Of a stretch of 64,000 bases of DNA, positions 44,734 through 52,627 are shown piece after piece. Where the stretch lies: contig CAXUHF010000008.1 in assembly GCA_964250765.1 (NCBI GenBank), forward strand, positions 12,783 to 76,782. The letters run 5' to 3'. This DNA comes from JBBQVS01 sp964250765 (GTDB lineage: Bacteria > Chloroflexota > Ktedonobacteria > Ktedonobacterales > Ktedonobacteraceae). Below the pieces are notes generated by a model that was not told where the DNA came from, did not search any database, and saw only the letters and a program-made list of their open reading frames with translations. Each line of letters opens with the position of its first letter. Position 1 is the stretch's first letter. The translations under genes were made by a program, and so were the position numbers.

Positions 44734-45912
44734 TTAGTTAATAGTCAAAAAGCGCAACTGGTCTTTATATTCTGGTGCACGCTCTATCGCGGCACCACAC
44801 GCAATCATTGCTTCATCATAACGGAGCAGTTTCCAGAGAAGCGTTCCCTTTGCCCAATAGGTTTGAGGATCATTAGCATCATATGCAATTGCCTTATCAT
44901 AGGTAGCAAACGCCTCTTCGTACTGCTCCGTCTCACTCAATACACGCCCAATTGCATTGTAGATTGGAACAGCATCTTTCGTGGACGCTAGTGCTTGCTC
45001 GTATACACAAAGAGCTTCATCATAGCGTTTGAGAAAAGCGAGTGCATCACCCTTACGCATAAGCATATAGGCATTCGCTGGATGAAATGCCAACACGCGT
45101 TCATAGGCGGTAAGAGCCTCTTCATAGCGGTCAAGAAACATCAAGACTGTCGCTTTGTTCTCAAAAAAAATGGCCTGAGTGGGATCAAGAAGTGTCGCTT
45201 GCTCGTAAGACGCTAACGCCTTTTGATAAAACTGAAGTCTATATAGCGAGTTTCCTTGATTATTATGCGCATTGGCATCGTTCGCGTCGAGCCGAATACA
45301 TCGCTCATATGCTGCAACAGCCTCTTTATGACGTTCAAGCTTTGCTAGCACAACCGCTTTATTGTAGTGAAATGCCGCCTCGTTCGGAGCAAGCAACAAG
45401 GCTTTTTCATAATACATCAATGCTTGTGGATAGCGTCCCAAGCGATAGAGTGCGGTTGCCTTACAGTTTACCGCATACACATTTTCAGGATCATACACAA
45501 GCACCTGCTCAAACGCCTCTATCGCTTCTTTGGGTTTTTCAAGCTGTATGTGAAGATTGCCAATGCTAGTATGAGCACGAAGGTTTGATGTTTCAAGTTC
45601 AATTGCCTGCTCATATGCTTCAAGAGCAAAGTCAAACAGTTCAAGTGAACATAAGATATCGCCGCGTTCACACCACGCTTGTCCAGAGGTAGGATCAAAC
45701 TCCTCCTCTTCCTCTTGCTCTGCACACTCAGCATTAAAGGAGGTAGGATCAAACTCCTGCTCCTCTTGCTCTGCACATTCAGTATCAAAGAGAGCAGTAT
45801 CCCGCTCTTTTAGCTCGTCAGTAGTGAAGTTCGATGTAGTAACATTCCATTCCCCATGCTCTTCTGTCACTATGTCAACAGAAGCAGCGTCACGCCACCC
45901 TCTTGTGTTCAT
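44734..45912 (-). CDS. TPR-repeat protein
   Basis: 392 aa from the ATG at 45912 (GGGGG upstream). After ~85 acidic residues come about nine consecutive 34-residue TPR units, for example AIEAFEQVLVYDPENVYAVNCKA-type repeats with the W/LGN-Y-A-F-A-P positions filled. There is no signal peptide or enzyme domain. The acidic part contains a recent tandem duplication (CAEQEEQEFDPTS and CAEQEEEEEFDPTS). A scaffold or protein-binding role is inferred only from the fold. Confidence 0.87.
   Translation of the reverse strand: MNTRGWRDAASVDIVTEEHGEWNVTTSNFTTDELKERDTALFDTECAEQEEQEFDPTSFNAECAEQEEEEEFDPTSGQAWCERGDILCSLELFDFALEAYEQAIELETSNLRAHTSIGNLHIQLEKPKEAIEAFEQVLVYDPENVYAVNCKATALYRLGRYPQALMYYEKALLLAPNEAAFHYNKAVVLAKLERHKEAVAAYERCIRLDANDANAHNNQGNSLYRLQFYQKALASYEQATLLDPTQAIFFENKATVLMFLDRYEEALTAYERVLAFHPANAYMLMRKGDALAFLKRYDEALCVYEQALASTKDAVPIYNAIGRVLSETEQYEEAFATYDKAIAYDANDPQTYWAKGTLLWKLLRYDEAMIACGAAIERAPEYKDQLRFLTIN
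45687..45790. repeat. Tandem direct repeat inside TPR gene
   Basis: Two ~50-nt copies (45687-45739 and 45741-45790), both AGGTAGGATCAAACTCCT... on the plus strand, differ by a 3-nt indel and a few bases. They encode the duplicated acidic segment of the TPR protein. Confidence 0.85.
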
Positions 45913-46157
45913 GGTTTCCCCCAAGTCCTGTAGGTGGTGTCTGCATATACTCTTGCAGAAATATGTTATGTATAGAATACATCGCAAAAAGCTTGAGAGC
46001 AAGCTATTAGCAAAGTGTTGTTGTAAAATGGCAACGTGTTCTCAAACCCTTTGATCTCACGCTCCTTTCGGACGTATCTATCAATCGAGACGAAAAAGAG
46101 TAATTTGTACACGATAGCATGTTCTATTTCGTGCTTCATTTGACACCACATAGCGCA

Positions 46158-46305
46158 CAGGGAGACCGCAAGGGCCGCCCCCACATTTTAATTAAAACGA
46201 GAGGGGGATAAATTTTTGGGGGGGGCGNNNNNNNNNNGGCCTCCCCTACATGTAAATAAAGACGAGATGGGATAAAATGTAGGGGAGGCCCTTGCGGTCT
46301 CCCTG
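46158..46305. repeat. Palindromic element F2 (class F), split by an artificial gap
   Basis: 33-nt outer arms 46158-46190 and 46273-46305 (CAGGGAGACCGCAAGGG...). The stretch before the gap (46174-46227) is an error-rich copy of the stretch after it (46238-46290: GGCCTCCCCTACAT...). The true element is therefore probably ~83 nt with a single loop. It ends 35 nt upstream of the PrsW gene. No gene is seen elsewhere in 45913-46340. Confidence 0.85.
46228..46237. other. Assembly gap, 10 N
   Basis: Ten N inside palindrome F2. The left flank is low quality (long G runs). Confidence 0.95.
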
Positions 46306-46340
46306 TCGTCTCAGGACTACAATGTAAATGGAGACATAAC

Positions 46341-47210
46341 ATGTTTCAAGATGCGAACGTACCACCAGTTCAGCGTCCCATACGTGGAGGGAGTAGCTGG
46401 TTTCACACATTATGGGTGGGCCTCCTGCTATTCGTTATCGCCACCATTATCTTATTCCTCACACAGAATATCAATTTATATCCAACCGTCCTTCTTATTG
46501 GCAACTTTCTTGTACCCGTTGTCTTTGTTGCTTTCCTCTACGATCATCAGCATCTCAGCGTCCTGACGCCAGAAACTATAGGACGAAGCTTTGGTGTTGG
46601 TGGTATCCTTGGTGTACTGGGTGCCTCGGTGCTCGAAGCACTTTTACTGCCTGCTCCATCCTCCGCCAATCAAGGACTTTCTCTAGGCAGTGCGTTGGGC
46701 GTTGGACTCATTGAGGAGGGATGCAAGATCGTAGCCGTCATGTTTATCGCACGACGCCTGCGCCATACAGAGTCGATTGATGGTCTGCTATTAGGTGCCG
46801 CAGTTGGTATGGGGTTTGCAGCACTAGAAAGCACAGGCTATGCGTTCACGGCATTTATAACAAGTCAGGGGCATATCACCGCCTCCATTGTCTCAACAGT
46901 GATACGTGGTCTTCTTGCACCATTTGGTCATGGCGTGTGGACAGCTATTCTTGGAGCCGTCTTATTTCGCCAAAGTACGCCTAGACGCTTCCGCATCACC
47001 GGCTTGGTCATCTTGACGTACCTCTTCGTCTCCGTACTACATGGCTTATGGGATGGCTTGCCACTTGTCTTCTTCCTCACTATTGTCGTTCCACCAGGAA
47101 TTAACATTTCAGTAGCAACTATCGCACTCAGTGTGATCGGTATTATTGTGCTTATAGTAATGTACAGACGTGCACTACGCCAGCGACTGGCGCAAGCACC
47201 GTTGGTATAG
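46341..47210 (+). CDS. PrsW-family intramembrane metalloprotease
   Basis: 289 aa, about eight helices. The family's membrane-embedded motifs are present: E125-E126-x-x-K129 (LIEEGCKIV), F159xxxE163 (FAALESTGYAF), H197 (APFGHGVW) and H234xxxD238 (LHGLWDG). In Bacillus, PrsW performs site-1 cleavage of an anti-sigma factor; in this lineage the substrate is unknown, and no sigma/anti-sigma pair is adjacent. ATG start with weak GGAG upstream. Confidence 0.9.
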   Translation: MFQDANVPPVQRPIRGGSSWFHTLWVGLLLFVIATIILFLTQNINLYPTVLLIGNFLVPVVFVAFLYDHQHLSVLTPETIGRSFGVGGILGVLGASVLEALLLPAPSSANQGLSLGSALGVGLIEEGCKIVAVMFIARRLRHTESIDGLLLGAAVGMGFAALESTGYAFTAFITSQGHITASIVSTVIRGLLAPFGHGVWTAILGAVLFRQSTPRRFRITGLVILTYLFVSVLHGLWDGLPLVFFLTIVVPPGINISVATIALSVIGIIVLIVMYRRALRQRLAQAPLV

Positions 47211-47233
47211 GGCAACTCATACCATTCAAGACG

Positions 47234-47323
47234 AACGGACGCCCACAAGGGGCGTTCCTACTATACTTTCTTGCGTGCTACACACGTTATATATGGTAGG
47301 GACGCCCCTTGTGGGTGTCCGTT
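47234..47323. repeat. Palindromic element E2 (class E, double unit)
   Basis: 32-nt arms 47234-47265 and 47292-47323 (AACGGACGCCCACAAGGGG...) with a few G:U or mismatch pairs, 26-nt loop. It lies between the convergent prsW-like and GGQ genes. Same unit as E1. Confidence 0.9.
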
Positions 47324-47357
47324 GAAAAGCCATGTTATCCTTTTCCTCATACAATTT

Positions 47358-47702
47358 TTACTCAGGTCCAACAGAGCGCAATTTCTTGCGCAGACTAGCA
47401 CGTCTTTTCGTTTCAAGACGACGTGTACGGCTGGCAGTTGTTGGGCGTGTTGGTCTACGCGGCGTCTCGACCCGCTGCATGTCCTCAAGACGTTCCGCCA
47501 TACGCTCAAAGGCGGCTTCACGGTTAGCATGCTGCGAACGTCGCTCCACCGCCGTTACAGTAATACCGCTAGGACGATGGTGCAGACGTACTCCTGTTTC
47601 AACCTTGTTGCGATGCTGTCCCCCCGGTCCACTGGCGATAAAAAATTCTACGTCGCTGTCCCGCTCTAGCGATTCGCGGTCAGTCGGATATATCTCAGTC
47701 AC
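47358..47702 (-). CDS. RF-1 domain (GGQ) protein, ArfB/YaeJ-like
   Basis: 114 aa from the GTG at 47702 (AAGGAAG 6 nt upstream). The peptidyl-tRNA hydrolysis motif GPGGQHRNKVET (GGQ at 27-29) is intact and the C-terminus is a basic Arg/Lys tail, as in ArfB. Such proteins release stalled ribosomes, the tail entering the empty mRNA channel. A shorter class (RF-H-like partner or C12orf65 type) is an alternative. Convergent to the PrsW gene. Confidence 0.88.
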   Translation of the reverse strand: MTEIYPTDRESLERDSDVEFFIASGPGGQHRNKVETGVRLHHRPSGITVTAVERRSQHANREAAFERMAERLEDMQRVETPRRPTRPTTASRTRRLETKRRASLRKKLRSVGPE

Positions 47703-47866
47703 GAATACTTCCTTTTGACAATTTGATGCATCTTCTCTCACTACTATACACGATATATGTGCGGAGAGATAGACAACCTTAAAACAACAAGCGGACAACA
47801 AAAATTCCAAAAAGGTATACTAGGATTGCGAACACTGTCAAGCAGTTACAAGGAGCAATCATTACC

Positions 47867-48976
47867 ATGACAACGCATACAACACCTTTCGCCTCAACAC
47901 TCCCTGGTCGCTACTACTATGACCCCACGCTCTACGAACAAGAGCAGCAGCGTATCTTCTCTCGGCTATGGTTTTGTGCAGGTCACACTTCAGCCTTGGC
48001 TGAAGCTGGGGCATACCAAACAATAATGCTGAGTGGGGAGAGTGTGCTTATAGTGCGTCATAATGATGGAACGCTCCGCGCCTATCTCAACATCTGTCGT
48101 CATAGGGGTGCTCGCTTATGTATAGAGGAAACGGGACGCCTAAAAGGTTCCATTCAATGTCGTTATCATGCCTGGACCTATGGGCTTGATGGAAGACTTC
48201 TTGGAGCACCCAACATTCTCACAAATGAACAATTCGACCGTGCCGCTTATAGTCTCTATCCAGTAAAACTTGAGGTGTGGGAAGGGCTTATCTGGCTCAA
48301 TCTCGCGGATGACCCTCTGCCTTTAGAGGCACAAGTACGCCCGCCCATCATAGAACGTTTTGGGAACTATGCACCGTTCGCAGGCTATGATCTTGGAAGT
48401 CTCGTAATTGGCAAAACGCTCACCTATGAAGTACAGGCGAATTGGAAGATCATTATCGAGAATTTCATGGAGTGCTATCATTGTGGTCCAATGCATCCCG
48501 AATTTTGCCAGTTACTTCCGGGTTTCCGCATAGGCTCAATCTACGAAGGTGACGAAGCCGCAACGCTTGCCTCTTCCGCACAGGCATTTTCTATGACAGG
48601 TAAGGCCAGCCGCCCTCCGCTCAAGAATCTTTTACCAGGCGATGAACGCCACTACTATGGAATCGTCATCAACCCTAATGTGTTACTCAACCTTCTGCCC
48701 GATCACGTCGTCTTCCACACAGTTGAACCACAAGGGCCAGAGCGTACTCGCGTCACCTGTAGTTGGCTATTCGATGCCGATGAAGCAACGCAGCCCGATT
48801 TCGACCCAACGGATGCTGTCGAGCTATTTGATCTCGTCAATCGTCAAGATTGGGAAGTCTGCGAGCTAACACAGCAAGGGATGCATTCAAGAGCCTTTGT
48901 AAACGGCGGTATCTATATCCCCGCCGAACAGCATATCCGTGCCTTCGCCGATTTCGTGTTAGCACAACTCGCATAA
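47867..48976 (+). CDS. Rieske non-heme iron oxygenase, alpha subunit
   Basis: 369 aa. The Rieske 2Fe-2S site is C77-x-H79 and C98-x-x-H101. The mononuclear iron site ENFMECYHCGPMHPEF contains N199, E202, H205 and H210. The ending GGIYIPAEQHIRAFADFVL resembles the choline/carnitine/glycine-betaine oxygenase branch. The substrate is probably a quaternary amine, but this is inference. No reductase gene is adjacent. The start ATG follows AGGAG. Confidence 0.9.
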   Translation: MTTHTTPFASTLPGRYYYDPTLYEQEQQRIFSRLWFCAGHTSALAEAGAYQTIMLSGESVLIVRHNDGTLRAYLNICRHRGARLCIEETGRLKGSIQCRYHAWTYGLDGRLLGAPNILTNEQFDRAAYSLYPVKLEVWEGLIWLNLADDPLPLEAQVRPPIIERFGNYAPFAGYDLGSLVIGKTLTYEVQANWKIIIENFMECYHCGPMHPEFCQLLPGFRIGSIYEGDEAATLASSAQAFSMTGKASRPPLKNLLPGDERHYYGIVINPNVLLNLLPDHVVFHTVEPQGPERTRVTCSWLFDADEATQPDFDPTDAVELFDLVNRQDWEVCELTQQGMHSRAFVNGGIYIPAEQHIRAFADFVLAQLA

Positions 48977-49033
48977 AAAAACACTATACCAATGGCTAGT
49001 TGTCAACGCATTATCATCCGTTGTAAAGTTGTC

Positions 49034-49061
49034 GTAGGGACTACATTTATGGCGTCCCTAC
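49034..49061. repeat. Single-unit palindrome (class C-like solo arm)
   Basis: GTAGGGAC...TTTATGGC...GTCCCTAC, one class C-like unit of 28 nt, between the convergent oxygenase and nitroreductase genes. Confidence 0.7.
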
Positions 49062-49087
49062 AACATCGTATAAAGAGAATTTTGCGC

Positions 49088-49741
49088 TTACCACTTGTCC
49101 CAGTGCAGTACTGTGTCTAACGGTTCGCGTTGCGCAGGCTTAAAGTCCGTCCCGATGGTATAAGCAACGGGCATTAACGCAGTCTGCGTAATCTTCTCGT
49201 AGGGAATGCCTATAATTTCAGCCACCTCTTTCTCATAAGGCAAATGCAATGTTGTCCAGGCCGAACCTAAGCCACGAGCGCGTGCCGCGAGCATAAAGCT
49301 CCATGCAGCAGGTAGAATCGATCCCCAGGAACCTGCTTGCCCTTCTATCGAAGGTATCTTTTCCAATCTCCCAGCCAGACATGGAATGACAAATACAGGA
49401 ACCTCGTGAAAATGTTCCGCAAGATAATCAGACGAATCGGTAACACGTTTCATCACCTGCACTCGTGGTGAGTCCGGCGCAAGCTTGCTAACTGGTGAAG
49501 GCATACTTCGATAGGCGGCGAACGATTTGCGGTACAGCTCCGCGATAGCAAACTTTTTTTCGGCATCGGTCACAACCACAAAATGCCAACGCTGGCTATT
49601 GCTTCCCGTTGGTGCCTGGAGCGCAAGTTCCAAGCACTCCCGAATCACCTCAGGCTCAACAGGTCTAGTCAAATCAAGACGCTTGCGTACCGAACGCGTT
49701 GTCGCTAACAGTTCATCTAACGTCAGGTCTAAGAGGGGCAT
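49088..49741 (-). CDS. Nitroreductase family protein
   Basis: 217 aa from the ATG at 49741 (AAGGAG 7 nt upstream). FMN-binding signatures: TTRSVRKRLDLTRPV near the start, APTGSNSQRWHFVVV, and ARARGLGSAWTTLHLPYE. Nitroreductases reduce nitro groups, quinones or flavins with NAD(P)H; the substrate is not known. Leftward, divergent to the lipid-kinase gene. Confidence 0.9.
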   Translation of the reverse strand: MPLLDLTLDELLATTRSVRKRLDLTRPVEPEVIRECLELALQAPTGSNSQRWHFVVVTDAEKKFAIAELYRKSFAAYRSMPSPVSKLAPDSPRVQVMKRVTDSSDYLAEHFHEVPVFVIPCLAGRLEKIPSIEGQAGSWGSILPAAWSFMLAARARGLGSAWTTLHLPYEKEVAEIIGIPYEKITQTALMPVAYTIGTDFKPAQREPLDTVLHWDKW

Positions 49742-49928
49742 TCTGTTCTCCTTGAAATATCCCATACACGTAAAGATAGCGATATTATACCTCTACAACA
49801 CCTGACACTACAAATCCTGTTTATGAGGACATGGAATGTTACTGTAACCACTACACATTGAAACCTCACCTCATCCTCTTCCGTACTTGTCAAAGAGACG
49901 TGTACTACTTTGGACGAGGAGTTACAAC

Positions 49929-51395
49929 ATGCATTGCGAGAACGCATATTTGGTGATTAACCCTAGAGCAGGGCAAGACATGACGAAACTGACAGATGTC
50001 TTTACTATTTTGTCGGCGGCAGGATGGGATGTTGACAACGCGTTGGTCGAGTATGGAGGTCACGCTCGCACATTGGCTGCAAAGGCAGCCAAGCGCGAGT
50101 ACAATGTAATTATTGGGCATGGCGGCGATGGCACAACAAATGAGTTAGTGAATGCTGTCATGCAAAGTAAAAACCGCACAAGTATCATCGCCGTTCTTCC
50201 TGGTGGTACCGCCAATCAATGGCCTCATGAAATTGGCATGCCCGTTGATCCTATTCAAGCCGCTCTCACTCTCATCAATAGTGATGTGCGTAAAGTCGAT
50301 GTTGGACGCATGACTGTTCAGCGTATTACGTTTCCCGACAACGTTCAAACAGAGCAAGCAGCACAAGAACAAGCAAAAAGCAAAAAACAGAAAAAGGAAG
50401 ATAACCTCGAATACTATTTCTTGCTTACAGCTGGTCTCGGCATAGACGCCTCGGTCATCAGTCACACATCGAAATCTCTCAAAGAGCGTATCGGTAGTCT
50501 CGCGTTCGATGTGGCTGCCGCCAAAGAACTCCCTATGCAACACCCCTTCGCGGTAGAAATATGCGAAGTTGACGATGAGCAAGCATCAAAGACGCTCTGG
50601 CAAGGTGAGGCACTGCAAATAGTGCTTGGCAACACCCGTCTGTATGGTGACGCTATCGACTTAACTCCAAATGCCTATGTTGACGATGGCCTACTCGATA
50701 TTTGCATTATCACAGCCAATAGCCCATTCACCAAACTACAGCAAATGGCTTCACTCGTACTCCAACACAAACCGGATAGCAACTCGACAACCTACGTGCA
50801 GGGAAGACACTTCACCATCACACTACCTGCGTCAATAGAGTTACAGCTAGATGGTAGTGCCCTGGAACTCTCCGATTGTCTTAGCGAGCAGGATGCCGAG
50901 GCGTTGAAACAGGTAGAGGACCTGGCAAAAGTCACAGTAACGTACCGCTTCGATGTATTACAGCAAGCACTTCAAGTTGCGATTCCGCACACCTATGATA
51001 ATACACTTTTCGCTAATGCTCCTCATACACACGAAGGACACACAACAGAGACAACAGCTATGGATGAAAAGGGAGGGGAAGTTGCACAACATATTTCACA
51101 AGAGCAGCTTGACGCGCTTCTTAAGCAAAGCAAATCAGTTACAGTTGCAGGTGTAACACCTAATCCAGAAAAGCAGCACACGTACATCATCGCAGGCACG
51201 ACACGCAAACAAAGTACAGGCGATATAAAACCTGTTGCGCTTCGTGTCACAACAGAGACAAAGATATATCAGCGTACAGGCGAAGCCGTAGAAACTACGA
51301 CTATCGAAACGCTACAATCAGGGGCAATAATAGCAGTCACGGGCAAAGAAAACAAACACAGCGTGATTCAAGCTAGCACAGTTCTATATACATAA
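49929..51395 (+). CDS. Diacylglycerol/lipid kinase with C-terminal extension
   Basis: 488 aa from the ATG at 49929 (GAGGAG upstream). The catalytic domain has NPRAG, GHGGDGTTNELVNAV (GGDGT 65-69) and LPGGTANQW; the second beta domain ends LQLDGSALELSD. An insertion (QAAQEQAKSKKQKKED, about 138-153) is highly charged. After the kinase fold (about residue 350) there is a ~135-residue tail with SVTVAGVTP...YIIAGTTR...VALRVTTETKIYQ, a beta-rich DUF5666-like pattern. Phosphorylates a membrane lipid. Confidence 0.85.
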   Translation: MHCENAYLVINPRAGQDMTKLTDVFTILSAAGWDVDNALVEYGGHARTLAAKAAKREYNVIIGHGGDGTTNELVNAVMQSKNRTSIIAVLPGGTANQWPHEIGMPVDPIQAALTLINSDVRKVDVGRMTVQRITFPDNVQTEQAAQEQAKSKKQKKEDNLEYYFLLTAGLGIDASVISHTSKSLKERIGSLAFDVAAAKELPMQHPFAVEICEVDDEQASKTLWQGEALQIVLGNTRLYGDAIDLTPNAYVDDGLLDICIITANSPFTKLQQMASLVLQHKPDSNSTTYVQGRHFTITLPASIELQLDGSALELSDCLSEQDAEALKQVEDLAKVTVTYRFDVLQQALQVAIPHTYDNTLFANAPHTHEGHTTETTAMDEKGGEVAQHISQEQLDALLKQSKSVTVAGVTPNPEKQHTYIIAGTTRKQSTGDIKPVALRVTTETKIYQRTGEAVETTTIETLQSGAIIAVTGKENKHSVIQASTVLYT

Positions 51396-51411
51396 CTTGT
51401 TAGTTATGTAT
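51388..51411. terminator. Short hairpin terminator candidate
   Basis: ATACATAACT / TGTT / AGTTATGTAT, a perfect 10-bp stem overlapping the stop of the lipid-kinase gene, between convergent genes. It is AT-rich and without a T-tract, so only moderate support. Confidence 0.45.
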
Positions 51412-51458
51412 CATGTCTTGCACATAAAATTTCTTCGCATGTTTATGCAAAAGAGAGC

Positions 51459-52463
51459 TTAATAGCCACGCTTCTTGTCCACAAGATTATACAGAGGTTG
51501 ACCCGCGAGATAACGACGTAGATTTTCCTCAAAGATGGTGGCGGCACGCTCGTTGTAGTGTGGTGTCACCCCTGAATCGTGAGGACTCATCAGCACATTT
51601 GGCAAGTCCCAAAACGGTGAGGTCGCTGGCAACGGCTCTTGTTGAAAGACATCGAGCGCGGCACCTGCTATCTGTTTCTGCTGCAACGCGTCGATCAGCG
51701 CGGCTTCGTCACACACATCACCACGAGCAATATTGACAAAAAATGCGCTCTCCTTCATAGCTTGAAACGCATCCGCATTGAACATCGCTTTTGTCTCTGG
51801 CGTCAGAGGAACAGCAGCAACGACCACATCACACTCTTGCAACATTGAGTGCAACTGATCAAAAGAATAATACTTCTCAGGGAATGTGCCTTCTGGATCG
51901 CCAACATTCGGAAACTGATAGCCTGTATCTTTATGGTTGTTGCTATGTTGCATTGCCAATATCCGCATGCCATATGCTTGTGCTAATCGTCCGATTTGTC
52001 GTCCAATACTTCCATAGCCAACAATACCAATCGTTTTCCCGTGCAGTTCGTCGATAGACGACTCGGTACTTTCCTTATCTTTGTTCCACTCTTTGCCCTG
52101 TTTCCAAATAAAAAGTTGTGGAAGCCGACGATACCATGCCTGCGTCATGGCGAATACGTACTCGGCGATATTGATTGCATGCACACCACTCGCAGTCGTA
52201 ATCATGATCTCAGACTGAAAAAGAGGATTATCTACAAGCCGATCAGCACCAGCAGAGTAGAGTTGTATCCAGCGTAGATGTGGTGCTTGCTCTAACGTCG
52301 GCATCTTCCAGGGAAAACCGTAAAAAACTTCTACCTCTTGCCACAGTGGATCCTCTGAAGACAACGAGGGTGAATGTTCTATCGTCAGGTCGGATGAGAC
52401 ACGTTTCAAACGCTCCACCCATTCTTGCTCAATCGGGGCCGAAACCAGGACTACACGCGCCAT
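51459..52463 (-). CDS. D-isomer-specific 2-hydroxyacid dehydrogenase
   Basis: 334 aa. NAD-binding GYGSIG (149-154). The catalytic set is Arg in NIARGD, Glu in the DVFQQEPLP region and His in SPHDSG. It reduces a 2-keto acid to a D-2-hydroxy acid or the reverse. The second NAD residue after the loop is hard to place, so cofactor choice is open. Palindrome B2 begins 30 nt upstream of its start. Confidence 0.9.
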   Translation of the reverse strand: MARVVLVSAPIEQEWVERLKRVSSDLTIEHSPSLSSEDPLWQEVEVFYGFPWKMPTLEQAPHLRWIQLYSAGADRLVDNPLFQSEIMITTASGVHAINIAEYVFAMTQAWYRRLPQLFIWKQGKEWNKDKESTESSIDELHGKTIGIVGYGSIGRQIGRLAQAYGMRILAMQHSNNHKDTGYQFPNVGDPEGTFPEKYYSFDQLHSMLQECDVVVAAVPLTPETKAMFNADAFQAMKESAFFVNIARGDVCDEAALIDALQQKQIAGAALDVFQQEPLPATSPFWDLPNVLMSPHDSGVTPHYNERAATIFEENLRRYLAGQPLYNLVDKKRGY

Positions 52464-52492
52464 GTGTGGTATAACTCCTCGTATTATTATCG

Positions 52493-52618
52493 CTGTACGG
52501 GTCTGATTTTATCACACCCTCTCGGAGATTGACCATCTTGCGGAACAGAGAAACCATTACCTAATCCTGCCAGCGAGTTCGATCAGCGAGAGGGTGTGAT
52601 AAAATCAGACCCGTACAG
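52493..52618. repeat. Palindromic element B2 (class B, double unit)
   Basis: 32-nt arms 52493-52524 and 52587-52618, perfect complements (CTGTACGGGTCTGATT...), 62-nt loop. Same arm sequence as B1 (40 bp outward match) but a different loop. It lies 30 nt upstream of the leftward dehydrogenase start and 9 nt past the quinone oxidoreductase stop. Confidence 0.93.
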
Positions 52619-52627
52619 GGTTCATTT

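Noticed and set aside
2252..52618. Repeated palindromes interpreted as a CRISPR array
   Set aside because: Copies are kilobases apart, with genes between and no uniform spacers or cas genes.
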